From Sorangium cellulosum (GTDB lineage Bacteria; Myxococcota_A; Polyangia; Polyangiales; Polyangiaceae), in assembly GCF_001589285.1 (NCBI RefSeq), contig NZ_JEMA01000618.1:1-44985 (forward strand): 44,985 bases of DNA, written 5' to 3'. Both the position numbers and the translations under genes were made by a program. How positions within the stretch are numbered: position 1 is the stretch's first letter; each line of letters opens with the position of its first letter. The notes under the pieces were generated by a model. The model searched no databases. It saw only the letters and a program-made list of their open reading frames with translations, and was not told the DNA's origin. Positions 34,239 through 42,701 of this stretch are shown here, one piece after another.

Positions 34239-35897
34239 TCAGTCCACCTTGAGCTGCAGACCAGCCGCGACCCCCGCCGGCTTCGACGTCGCGACCGCCG
34301 GGGTGGCCTGGCTCGACGCGGCGGGCTTCGCGCCGGTGCCCGCGCCCCTCGGGCGCGCTGCGAAGGGGAGCGTCGCCGTCTTCTTCGCGCTCGGCGCGGC
34401 CTTGGGGGGCGGGGCGGGCGCTGTGGGCGCCGGCTCCGCGGCCGTCTCGATCGCCGGGGGCACCGGGGTGACGGCCAGCGGCAGCGGGTGGAGCAGGACC
34501 TCGATCGGGGTCCTGCCGGCCTGGAGCGTCACTTCCTTGTCCACGGGCGTGTAGCCGGAGGCCTCGACCCGGACCCGCTTCGTCTCGCCCGTGCGCCCGC
34601 GCAGCGTGCGGTCGACCAGGGCCACGCCGTCGACGGTGAAGCGCGCGCCCTCGGCGTTCGTCCGGAGCTCGACCGAGACCTGGGCGGGAGGCGCGGGCGC
34701 GATGGCCGCCGTCGCCTCCGCCGGCGAGCGGCGCGCGTGGAGGACCGCGCCCGCGAGCCCGCCGATCAGCGAGAGCAGCGCGATCGCGACGAGCACGAGC
34801 CGCCGCGGTCCCCGCGCGCCGGTGCGCCCGTTGCTCACCCAGCCCACCTTCGAGCCGCTGCCGGGCACCTCGAGCGTCGGATCCAGCCCGATGCCTGGAT
34901 CGGCCGGCGTCTGCTTCGCCGGCGTGTGCCCGGGAACGCCGGGCGCGATCGCCGCGGGCACGGTCAGCTCGTCGCTCGAGCTGCGCCGCGGCCCGAGGAG
35001 CCCGCCAGCCGCCCCGATCAGCGCGTCCAGGAAATCCCTTGCGGAGGAGAACCGCTGGTCGCGGTCCCGCGTGAGCGCCTTCGCGATGACGCGCGCGATC
35101 GGCTCGGGGACGGCCGGGTTGCTCATCCGCACGTCCTGCGCGTCCTTCATGCAGATGTTGACGATCACCTGCTCGTACGAGTTGCCGCTGTGCGGCGGGT
35201 GCCCGGTGAGGCACTCGTAGAGGATCGCGCCGGCGGCCCAGAGGTCGGTCCTGCCGTCCACGTCGGGCAGCGCCTGCGCCTGCTCGGGCGACATGTAGAA
35301 CGGCGTGCCGAGGACGGTGCCCTCCCGCGTCAGCGTGTGGGCCGGCGCGCCGTCGACGCGGCGTACCTTCGAGATGCCGAAGTCCAGGATCTTGGCGAAG
35401 TTCGGGTCGTCGTCGCGGTCGACCAGGAAGATGTTGTCCGGCTTGAGGTCGCGGTGGACGATGCCCGCCTCGTGGGCGCGGTGCAGGCCGCGGAGGATCT
35501 GCGCGGTCACGTGGAGCGCCTCGCCGAGCTCGAGCCTGCCGCAGCGCCGGATGCGGTGGCCGAGGTCCTCGCCGCGGAGCAGCTCCATCACGAGGAAGGG
35601 GATGTCGTCGGCGAAGCCGGCGTCGAAGATCTCGACGATGTGCGCGCTCTCGACGGCGCTCGCCGCCTGCGCCTCGCGGTGGAACCGCGCGACCGAGTCC
35701 TTGTTCTGCGCGAGGTCGGCGTCGACGAACTTCATCGCGACGCGCTTGCCGATGGCGGTGTTGACCGCCTCGTAGACCATGCCCATGCCGCCACGGCCGA
35801 TCACCCGTACGATTTCGTACTTCTGCACCCGCTTCCCGACGAGCGACCCCTCGACCGGCTGAGTCGCTGCGGCAGTGGTGTCGGTGCTGCTAGGCAT
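34239..35897 (-). CDS. Membrane Ser/Thr protein kinase with extracytoplasmic PEGA domain
   Basis: A 552-residue Hanks-type kinase. Glycine loop GRGGMGMV (34-41), catalytic Lys56 (VAMKF), HRDLKPDN from 148, DFGIS from 172, and GTPFYMSPEQ are all intact. A Pro/Ser linker leads to one membrane helix (about 366-388, LVLVAIALLSLIGGLAGAVL), then a PEGA domain (VSVELRTNAEGARFTVDG to VDKEVTLQAG) and a long Ala/Pro/Lys-rich tail outside. PEGA domains are linked to cell-wall or surface contact. The next gene, 7 nt on, also has a PEGA-like unit. Confidence 0.93.
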   Translation of the reverse strand: MPSSTDTTAAATQPVEGSLVGKRVQKYEIVRVIGRGGMGMVYEAVNTAIGKRVAMKFVDADLAQNKDSVARFHREAQAASAVESAHIVEIFDAGFADDIPFLVMELLRGEDLGHRIRRCGRLELGEALHVTAQILRGLHRAHEAGIVHRDLKPDNIFLVDRDDDPNFAKILDFGISKVRRVDGAPAHTLTREGTVLGTPFYMSPEQAQALPDVDGRTDLWAAGAILYECLTGHPPHSGNSYEQVIVNICMKDAQDVRMSNPAVPEPIARVIAKALTRDRDQRFSSARDFLDALIGAAGGLLGPRRSSSDELTVPAAIAPGVPGHTPAKQTPADPGIGLDPTLEVPGSGSKVGWVSNGRTGARGPRRLVLVAIALLSLIGGLAGAVLHARRSPAEATAAIAPAPPAQVSVELRTNAEGARFTVDGVALVDRTLRGRTGETKRVRVEASGYTPVDKEVTLQAGRTPIEVLLHPLPLAVTPVPPAIETAAEPAPTAPAPPPKAAPSAKKTATLPFAARPRGAGTGAKPAASSQATPAVATSKPAGVAAGLQLKVD

Positions 35898-36081
35898 GGC
35901 GGTTGCGACTCTGAGGGGCGGGCGGAGCCCATGAAGCCCTATGGACGAACGGTATCAAAGAAAGCTGCGCCCCGTCCCCGCGCGGCAGCTTATCACCTAC
36001 CCACGCCGGGGTGCACCTTCGCCGGCGGCGGCCCAGGGGCGCCCGGCCGGGGGCTCGTCGCACCTCGCCCGCCTGCGCCGC

Positions 36082-36381
36082 TCAGCGCGGCATGGCGGGT
36101 GCGTCCGCGCGCGGCGCCTCGGCGAGCCGCGCGTCGAGCGCGCCCTGCTTCTCCAGGGCCGAGAGCTCGCTGAATCCGCCGACGCTGTTCCCGTTGATGA
36201 AGATCTGCGGGACGGTCCGCTGCCCGGAGGCCTTGACCAGCCAGGCGCGGAGGTCGTCTCGGTCCTCCACGTTGATCTGCGTGAACCGCACCTGCTTCTG
36301 GGTCAGCAGGCGCTTCGCCATGGTGCAGTATCCGCAGTATTCGGTGACGTAGATGGTGACTTCGGCTGCTTGCATGGACAT
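36082..36381 (-). CDS. grx: Glutaredoxin, class I type with CGYC active site
   Basis: A 99-residue thioredoxin-fold protein. VTIYVTEYCGYCTMAKRLL has the active-site pair in a CGYC motif (CPYC in most). RTVPQIFING carries the cis-Pro that binds glutathione and VGGFSELSALEKQG the second glutathione contact. It reduces protein disulfides and ribonucleotide reductase in other bacteria. The ATG at 36381 was preferred to an upstream one because the family begins here. It is divergent from the ClpB-like gene, 74 bp away. Confidence 0.92.
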   Translation of the reverse strand: MSMQAAEVTIYVTEYCGYCTMAKRLLTQKQVRFTQINVEDRDDLRAWLVKASGQRTVPQIFINGNSVGGFSELSALEKQGALDARLAEAPRADAPAMPR

Positions 36382-36455
36382 CTCGTCCTCTTTCCTTTCC
36401 CGGGACGGCCAAAGATGCAAGCGCACAGGGCCCTTCCTTGGGGTACGCTGCGCGC

Positions 36456-39074
36456 ATGGCCGAGAAAGAGGGGACGATTCACCTCGATCGCTATACCGGC
36501 GACGCGAAGCAAGTCGTCGCCGGCGCCCAGCAGATCGCGGACGAGCGCCAGCACACCGAGGTCACGCCGCTGCACCTGCTGACGAGGCTGCTCGAGCGTG
36601 ACCGGGGGGTATCCGAGGTGTTTCGGCGGGCCGGAGCCGACCCGAACGAGGTGCTCCAGCTCGCCGAGAACGCGCTGAAGAAGCTGCCCAGGGCGGGCGG
36701 CGGGGTGGCGTACGTGAGCCCGCGCCTGCTCGACCTGCTCGGGCGCGCCGAGCGGGAGGCGACCCGCGACAAGTCGGCGAGCGTCAGCATCGAGCACCTG
36801 CTCCACGCGCTCGCCCAGGAGATCCGCGGGCCCGCGGGGGAGATCCTCTCGTCGTTCGGCATCGGCCCAGGGGCGTTCCGGCCGCACCTCGGCGCGCTGG
36901 AGGCGGCCTCGCGGGAGCCGTCGCCCACGCCGGCGAGCGCGTCGGAGCCGGGCCAGCCCGCGCCCTACACGCGGGATCTCGTCGCCGACGCCCGCGAGGG
37001 GCGGTTCGATCCGGTCATCGGGCGGGACGTCGAGGCGCGCCGCTTGCTGCAGATCCTCGAGCGGCGGTTCAAGAACCACCCGCTCATCGTCGGCGAGCCC
37101 GGCGTGGGCAAGACAGCGCTCATCCGGGGCCTCGCCGACCGGATCGCCCACGGGGACGTGCCCACGAACCTGGCCGGGGCCCACCTCTACGAGCTCGACA
37201 CCGGCGCGCTGGTCGCCGGGGCGAAGCTGCGCGGCGAGATCGAGCAGCGCCTCAAGGTCCTCGTCGACCGCCTGCGCGGCGAGCAGGACGCCGAGAGCAT
37301 CCTCGTCGTCGAGGACCTCGACGCGCTCTTCGGCCAGGGGGTGCAGGGCGCCGGCGTCGGCGAGCTCCTGAAGCCGCTGCTGTCGCGCGGCGAGATCCGG
37401 ATCATCGCCACCACGACGCCGGAGGGCGTGCGCAAGATCAACGAGCGCGATCCAGGGATCATCCGCCGGTTCTCGACGATCACGCTGGAGGCGCCGAGCA
37501 TCGACCAGGCGACGGAGATCCTGCGCGGGATCGCGACGAAGTACGAGGCCCACCACCGCGTCCGCGTGGGGGAGAGCGCCATCGCCTCGGCTGTCGCGCT
37601 GGCCAAGCGGTACATCTCGGACCGCGCGCTCCCCGACACGGCCGTGGACCTGCTCGACGAGACGTCCGCCCGCAAGCGGGTGGAGGTCGACGGGGTGCCG
37701 GCCGAGCTCGACGCGCTCAGCCGGCGCGTCGACGCGCTCCGCGCCCAGATCGCCGCGCTCGCCGACGACGACGACAAGCTGAGCGTCCAGACCCGCGGGC
37801 GGCTGGAGGCGGAGCTCGCCGAGATCGAGCCGAAGGCGTCATCGATGCGGGCCCGCAACGCGTCGCGTCGCGGCGTCATCGCGGCGTGCCAGTCCATCCG
37901 CCGGGAGCTCGTCGCCGCGACGGACGCCTTGAAGGTGGCCCAGCGCGACAAGGCGTTCGCGAAGATCGGCGAGCTCGAGCACGTCACGATCCCGGAGATC
38001 AAGCGGCGGCTGCATGCCGCCGAGGAGGCGGCGCAGCGGGAGGGGGTCGCGCCGACGTCGAACGTCGTCAGCGAGTCGGACGTGGCGGCGACGCTCAACG
38101 ACTGGACCGGCATCCCGGTGGCGAAGATGCTCGAGGGCGAGGCCGAGAAGCTCCTCAAGATGGAAGAGCGGCTCGCGCAGCGCGTGGTGGGCCAGGACGA
38201 GGCGGTGCGCGCGATCGCGAAGGCGGTGCGGCGCGGGCGCGTGGGGCTTCGCGATCCGGGCAAGCCGATCGGCTCGTTCCTGTTCCTCGGGCCGAGCGGC
38301 GTCGGCAAGACGGAGCTCGCCAAGGCGCTCGCCGAGTTCCTGTTCGACGACGAGCAGGCGCTGACGCGCATGGACATGAGCGAGTTCATGGAGCGCCACA
38401 TGGCCCAGCGCCTGATCGGCGCGCCGCCGGGCTACGCGGACAGCGAGCAGGGCGGCTTCCTCACCGAGGCCGCCCGGCGCCGGCCGTACAGCGTGCTCCT
38501 GTTCGACGAGGTCGAGAAGGCCCACGCGGACGTGTTCAACCTGCTGCTCCAGATCCTCGACGACGGCCGGCTGACCGACGGCCGCGGGCGGCTCGCCGAC
38601 TTCTCGAACACGGTCGTGATCATGACCTCGAACATCGGGTCGAAGCGCGTGCTCGACACCGAAGCGAAGCTCTGGTCGACGGAGGACGGGCGCGAGGCGA
38701 TCCGCGACGTGCTGCTCGAGGAGCTGCGCGGGTTCTTCCGCCCCGAGTTCCTGAACCGCATCGACGACATCGTCGTCTTCAAGGCGCTCAGCAAGGAGGA
38801 TCTCCGGGGCATCGTCGACATCCAGCTCCGCCGCCTGGAGCAGCTCCTCACGGACAAGGACATCCGCCTGGCGCTCACGGACGCCGCGAAGGCGCGGCTC
38901 GTCGACCTCGGCTACGAGCCGAGCCTCGGCGCGCGCCCGCTGAAGCGGGCCATCCTGCGCGAGCTCCAGAACCCGCTCGCCGAGACGATCCTGGCGGGCG
39001 GGTACCAGGCCGGTCAGAAGATGCTGGTCGACGTGGTCGGCGAGAGGTTTGTCTTCACCAAGGCCGAGGGGTAG
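36456..39074 (+). CDS. ClpB-like AAA+ unfoldase, divergent paralogue
   Basis: An 872-residue protein with a double Clp-N domain (about 10-150), AAA1, a ClpB-type middle coiled coil (about 400-530), and AAA2. AAA1 has Walker A GEPGVGKT (213) but Walker B reads LVVED (Glu286-Asp287), the reverse of the usual Asp-Glu, and the pore loop is GAKLRG, with Leu258 in place of Tyr. AAA2 is standard: GPSGVGKT (612), LLFDEVEKAH (Asp684), PPGYADSEQGG pore loop and sensor residues. ClpB disaggregates proteins with DnaK. The changes suggest a lineage variant with altered AAA1 activity. No ClpP-binding loop is evident. The ATG at 36456 was chosen over one six codons earlier. Confidence 0.9.
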   Translation: MAEKEGTIHLDRYTGDAKQVVAGAQQIADERQHTEVTPLHLLTRLLERDRGVSEVFRRAGADPNEVLQLAENALKKLPRAGGGVAYVSPRLLDLLGRAEREATRDKSASVSIEHLLHALAQEIRGPAGEILSSFGIGPGAFRPHLGALEAASREPSPTPASASEPGQPAPYTRDLVADAREGRFDPVIGRDVEARRLLQILERRFKNHPLIVGEPGVGKTALIRGLADRIAHGDVPTNLAGAHLYELDTGALVAGAKLRGEIEQRLKVLVDRLRGEQDAESILVVEDLDALFGQGVQGAGVGELLKPLLSRGEIRIIATTTPEGVRKINERDPGIIRRFSTITLEAPSIDQATEILRGIATKYEAHHRVRVGESAIASAVALAKRYISDRALPDTAVDLLDETSARKRVEVDGVPAELDALSRRVDALRAQIAALADDDDKLSVQTRGRLEAELAEIEPKASSMRARNASRRGVIAACQSIRRELVAATDALKVAQRDKAFAKIGELEHVTIPEIKRRLHAAEEAAQREGVAPTSNVVSESDVAATLNDWTGIPVAKMLEGEAEKLLKMEERLAQRVVGQDEAVRAIAKAVRRGRVGLRDPGKPIGSFLFLGPSGVGKTELAKALAEFLFDDEQALTRMDMSEFMERHMAQRLIGAPPGYADSEQGGFLTEAARRRPYSVLLFDEVEKAHADVFNLLLQILDDGRLTDGRGRLADFSNTVVIMTSNIGSKRVLDTEAKLWSTEDGREAIRDVLLEELRGFFRPEFLNRIDDIVVFKALSKEDLRGIVDIQLRRLEQLLTDKDIRLALTDAAKARLVDLGYEPSLGARPLKRAILRELQNPLAETILAGGYQAGQKMLVDVVGERFVFTKAEG

Positions 39075-39229
39075 CGAGCCCGACCGTGGCCCGGGTTGCG
39101 CCGGGCCGCGGGGGCACGCCTGCGGGCCGCCTCCAGGCGCTGCCAGCGGGCAGGCGGCGCTGACAGCGCGCGGGCGACCGCGGGCTGTTTCTCCGGGCGA
39201 CGAACCTGGGGGAGGGCGCTGCGAACCTC

Positions 39230-39257
39230 TTGCCAAGCCGAAGAAGGTCCGTATACT
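39230..39257 (+). promoter_or_regulatory. Probable promoter of rplU-rpmA
   Basis: TTGCCA (39230-39235) and TATACT (39252-39257) are 16 bp apart, with the -10 matching 5/6. Transcription would start near 39264, giving a leader of about 85 nt. The gap 39075-39348 contains nothing else that I can identify. Confidence 0.6.
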
Positions 39258-39348
39258 GCCGCTCCCTCGCTCACCGGGCCCTCCGAACGAGGGCAATTGC
39301 GTGACGTAAGGTGAGGGATCGCGGTCCCCAGGTTGAGGAAGACGCACC

Positions 39349-39657
39349 ATGTACGCGGTCATCAAGACGGGCGGCAAGCAGTATCGGGTCGCCGAAGGTC
39401 AGAAGCTCCGGGTCGAGAAGCTTGCCGGCAATGCCGGTGACAAGGTCACGTTCAGCGAGGTGCTCCTCGTCGGCGGTGACTCCCCCAAGATTGGCAAGCC
39501 CCTCGTGAGCGGCGCCTCCGTCGCTGCCGAGATCACCGGGCAGGACCGCGGCAAGAAGATCGTGGTCTTCAAGTTCAAGCGCCGGAAGAACTACCGTCGC
39601 AAGAACGGCCACCGGCAGCCGTACACCGAGCTCAAGATCACCGGCATCACCGCCTAG
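39349..39657 (+). CDS. rplU: 50S ribosomal protein L21
   Basis: A 102-residue L21: [25 protein letters not shown] at the start, and [29 protein letters not shown] at the end. It binds domain I of 23S rRNA. The usual partner rpmA follows after 14 nt; obgE, a frequent third member, is not next in this window. Confidence 0.97.
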   Translation: MYAVIKTGGKQYRVAEGQKLRVEKLAGNAGDKVTFSEVLLVGGDSPKIGKPLVSGASVAAEITGQDRGKKIVVFKFKRRKNYRRKNGHRQPYTELKITGITA

Positions 39658-39671
39658 CAGGAGAAGTAGAC

Positions 39672-39929
39672 ATGGCTCACAAAAAAGGCGGCGGCTCCTC
39701 CAGGAACGGCCGTGACTCGAACGCGCAGCGCCGTGGGGTGAAGATCTACGCCGGGCAGCCCGTTCGCGCGGGCAGCATCCTGGTCCGGCAGGTCGGCTCC
39801 TCGATCCACGCCGGCCACAACGTCGGCACCGGCCGCGATTTCACGCTGTTCGCCCTCGTCGACGGCGTCGTGAAGTACGAGTGGAAGTCCAACACCAAGA
39901 AGCAGGTGTCGGTCTACCCGGGCTCCTGA
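39672..39929 (+). CDS. rpmA: 50S ribosomal protein L27
   Basis: An 85-residue L27: [24 protein letters not shown] is the tail that reaches the peptidyl-transferase centre, followed by [34 protein letters not shown]. No N-terminal cleavage leader of the Firmicutes type is present. A hairpin follows the stop. Confidence 0.97.
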   Translation: MAHKKGGGSSRNGRDSNAQRRGVKIYAGQPVRAGSILVRQVGSSIHAGHNVGTGRDFTLFALVDGVVKYEWKSNTKKQVSVYPGS

Positions 39930-39940
39930 GCCCTCCTTCC

Positions 39941-39968
39941 GGATGCCGCGCCGAGCGCGGTGCCATCC
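39941..39968 (+). terminator. Hairpin after rpmA
   Basis: CCGCGC (39946-39951) and GCGCGG (39955-39960) form an inner stem with a 3-nt loop; GGATG (39941-39945) and CATCC (39964-39968) form the outer stem with a 3-nt bulge. It lies 12 nt after the stop codon. No T run follows. Confidence 0.55.
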
Positions 39969-40147
39969 AGTCCAGCTAGCCCTGCCTGCAGCGCCCCGTG
40001 GGCTCTCGCATTGCTCAAGGCGTTGTGTGATGAACGTCGCCAGCGGCCCGGGACCGGCGAGAGCAAGCTCGGAAACCTGCAGTACTTCGAGCGAGCTCGA
40101 CTGTCAGTACGGGCGGCGCAGCAGCTCGTCGGACAGAGCGTAGCGCG

Positions 40148-40978
40148 GTGACCACCTACAAGCTCCTCGCCCTCGATGTCGACGGGACCCTTGTCCGTCG
40201 TGATGGATCCATCCACGAGGACGACCTCCTCGCCATCCAGCGGCTCCAGGCGGCCGGTGTACCGGTCTCGATCGCGACGGGGCGGCTGTACTCGGGGACG
40301 CGCGAGGTCGCGCGGCGGGTCGGCATCGTCGGCCCGATCGCGTGCGTCGACGGCAGCCACATCGTGCACACCGAGGGCGACGCGCACCTGTACTCGCGCA
40401 CGATCTCGGGCGTCGAGGCGGCGCTCCTGCGCTCGATCACCGAGCGGCACGCGACGGCGTCGTTCCTCTTCGCGCAGGACAGCATCGTCCACGACGCGAC
40501 AGGCGCGCCGCACGTCCACTATGTCCGGGGGTGGTCGAGCGCCATCGCCGAGGTCGAGCGGGTCTCGTCGCACCCGTACTGGGAGCACGAGCACGGCCTG
40601 CTCGGGCTGGTGGCGATCGGGACCGAGCCGCAGGTCATGGCGGCCGTCGAGGAGGTCCGGTCCGAGCTCGGCCAGGCGGTGTTCGTCGTCTCGTTCCCCC
40701 TCCTGCACGACGTCTTCGCGATGCTGGTCCGCGCCGCCGGGCCCACCAAGGGGACGGCGATCGCGTGGCTGGCAGAGCACTACCAGTGCTCGCCGTCGGA
40801 CGTTGTCGTGGTCGGCGACTGGCTCAACGACCTGCCGATGTTCGAGGTCGCCGGGCGCTCCTTCGCGATGGGGCAGGCGCCCGAGAACGTGAAGCAAGCC
40901 GCGACGGACCGCCTGGACGCCGACGGCCTGCTCGGCGGCGGCATCGCCGAGGCGATCCGCCGCGCCTTCGGGCGCTGA
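40148..40978 (+). CDS. HAD-family phosphatase, Cof-type
   Basis: A 276-residue hydrolase. Motif I is LALDVDGTLV (nucleophile Asp and second Asp two residues on), motif II VSIATGR, motif III includes the Lys of TKGTAIAW, and motif IV is VVVVGDWLNDLPMF, with the Asp pair that binds magnesium. A C2-type cap lies between motifs II and III, as in Cof/YidA sugar-phosphate phosphatases. The substrate cannot be read. The GTG start has only a weak ribosome binding site. The gene stands alone. Confidence 0.92.
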   Translation: MTTYKLLALDVDGTLVRRDGSIHEDDLLAIQRLQAAGVPVSIATGRLYSGTREVARRVGIVGPIACVDGSHIVHTEGDAHLYSRTISGVEAALLRSITERHATASFLFAQDSIVHDATGAPHVHYVRGWSSAIAEVERVSSHPYWEHEHGLLGLVAIGTEPQVMAAVEEVRSELGQAVFVVSFPLLHDVFAMLVRAAGPTKGTAIAWLAEHYQCSPSDVVVVGDWLNDLPMFEVAGRSFAMGQAPENVKQAATDRLDADGLLGGGIAEAIRRAFGR

Positions 40979-41143
40979 GCGCCGGTCAGGCGGCTGCGGC
41001 GAGCCTCTTCATGCCGAGGCTGAGTCGCTGAGCTGAGGGAGGGCGTTGCGCCCGCCAGGGCGAGCGGCTGCTGTTCGTTGCTGAGCCGGTGAGCCGCGGG
41101 GAGCGCCGCCTTGGACGCCCCCCGCGCGGGTCCTGCGCGCTCG

Positions 41144-42277
41144 TCAGACCTTGCGCTGCGCCGGCTGGGCCGCCGCGGCGAGCTGCTGCTGCTGCTGCTG
41201 CAGGTACTGCGCGACGGCGCGCGAGCGCTCGATGGCGAACTGCTTGACCTCCTTGTTCGGAGATCCGGCGAGCGCGTTCAGCAGCTTGGTCACCTTCTCG
41301 AGCTGGCGAGACTGGAAGAGCGCCTCGAAGTAGTTGTTGGCGAGGCGCACGTCGCGGCTCATCTTCGCCTCGTGCGGCTGGAGCAGGCGGACCACCGCCT
41401 CGAGGTCGTTCTTCTGCCCGTACAGCGCCGACAGGCAGAGCAGCGCCAGCGGGTCGTCCGGGTTCAGCGCGACCGCCTTCTTGGCGTACTCGACGGCCTT
41501 GTCCCGCGTCTCCTCGTTGCTCGCGTAGAAGCCCTGGATCGCGATGTACGGCGCGGCCGTCTTCTTGTCCGCCGAGATCTTCTCCATCTCGGCCACCGCG
41601 CTCTCCTCGTCCCCGCGCTGCTTCAGGTACTGGAAGAGGTAGGCCCACGCGTCGATACACCCGGCGTCGATCGCGATCGCCTTCTCGATGTACTCGCGCT
41701 CCTTCGCGTCCTCCTTGCGCGCCTGGTAGAGCTTCGCGAGGTGCAGCGAGGGGTAGGGGTTGTCCTTCAGCAGGTTCTGCGCCCCCTTGAGCGTCCCCTC
41801 GGCCTTGTCGTGCTTGTCCTGGGAGAGCTGCGCGATGCCGAGCGCGAGCCAGTCGTCGCCCGTGCCGCCCTTCGCCACCACCTTCGAGAGCACCTGCTCG
41901 GCGCGCTGCAGCCGGTTGTGCTTGAGGAGCTCCTGCGCGTAGATGCGCCCGCGGTTCAGGTCGTCGGGCTGCTCGGTCCAGTGCTTCTCGAGGCCGGCGA
42001 GGAGGTCCTCCAGACCGATCGCGATGGGGCGACCCTGGTCGTCCTGCACCTGCACCGCCGGCCCGTTGAAGCCGAGGAGCTGCCACATCTGATCGAGGGT
42101 CACCGCCGTGGGCCCCTGCTCGAGGAGGCCTTTCAGCTCATCGGTCGGCTTGTTCATCGGGATGACGATGAGCGCGTTCCCCGGCACGCCGTTCGGAAAC
42201 GCGCTCACGGGCGCGACGATCGCCGCCCCCCCGCTGATGTTGAGCCCAGCCGCCTGCTGCTGTCCGTTGGTCGTCAT
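41144..42277 (-). CDS. Cytoplasmic TPR-repeat protein
   Basis: A 377-residue helical protein with no signal peptide. After a Gly/Ala-rich first 70 residues, several TPR-like units are seen: RIYAQELLKHNRLQRAEQVLSKV, GDDWLALGIAQLSQDKHDKAEGTLKGAQNLLKDNP, PSLHLAKLYQARKEDAKEREYIEKAIAIDAGCIDAW, and the AVEYAKKAVALNPDDPLALLCLSALYGQ unit. The C-terminus is Gln/Ala-rich. A role as a protein scaffold is likely. The ATG at 42277 (MTTNGQQQ) was chosen; the frame stays open 140 codons further upstream but is low-complexity there. Confidence 0.85.
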   Translation of the reverse strand: MTTNGQQQAAGLNISGGAAIVAPVSAFPNGVPGNALIVIPMNKPTDELKGLLEQGPTAVTLDQMWQLLGFNGPAVQVQDDQGRPIAIGLEDLLAGLEKHWTEQPDDLNRGRIYAQELLKHNRLQRAEQVLSKVVAKGGTGDDWLALGIAQLSQDKHDKAEGTLKGAQNLLKDNPYPSLHLAKLYQARKEDAKEREYIEKAIAIDAGCIDAWAYLFQYLKQRGDEESAVAEMEKISADKKTAAPYIAIQGFYASNEETRDKAVEYAKKAVALNPDDPLALLCLSALYGQKNDLEAVVRLLQPHEAKMSRDVRLANNYFEALFQSRQLEKVTKLLNALAGSPNKEVKQFAIERSRAVAQYLQQQQQQLAAAAQPAQRKV

Positions 42278-42472
42278 CGTCGATGCTCCGAGATCTCTCC
42301 CCCACGCGCGCCGAGGGGCAGGAATCGCCCAGCCTCGCCCCGGTACCCTGCGCGCTGAAGTGATGGGGGTCGTAGTTCGTGTAGAGGGGGCGCGAACGCT
42401 AGCAGGGAGGGCCGAGCCGGGCAACGGGGGAGCTCCGAGCGTGCGGGCCCTGGCCGCGGCGGCTCCGCCGGC

Positions 42473-42540
42473 TCCACTTCGGTTTCCACCCGAGTTTCCG
42501 CCCGTGATTCCACCCGAGTTTCCACGCGTGATTCCACTGG
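42473..42540. repeat. 12-bp periodic repeat in the recD-TPR gene gap
   Basis: Five and a half 12-bp units run from 42473 to 42540, each starting TCC. Units alternate between TCCACCCGAGTT and TCCNCNCGTGAT types, giving a 24-bp higher-order period. The 424-nt gap (42278-42701) also holds the leader of the TPR gene and nothing else that I recognise. In one frame it would read Gly-X-X-X repeats, but third positions are not GC-rich there. Confidence 0.7.
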
Positions 42541-42701
42541 TGAATCTCGTCGCGCCGCCCGCGCTCCAGGCCAGCCGCGCTGGGCCCTGCTGCGCTGTCG
42601 CCTTGGTCGTATCGCGCGTCTCGCGCTCGCTCGTGGGATCGTTGTCGTTGTCGCTGTCGCCGTCACGGACGCTCATGTCGCTCGCCCTCTCGGCCAACGT
42701 C

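Noticed and set aside
42278-42697. A 140-residue N-terminal extension of the TPR protein
   Set aside because: Low-complexity and basic, poor GC at third positions in the repeat part, while MTTNGQQQ gives a natural start; kept as a possibility only.
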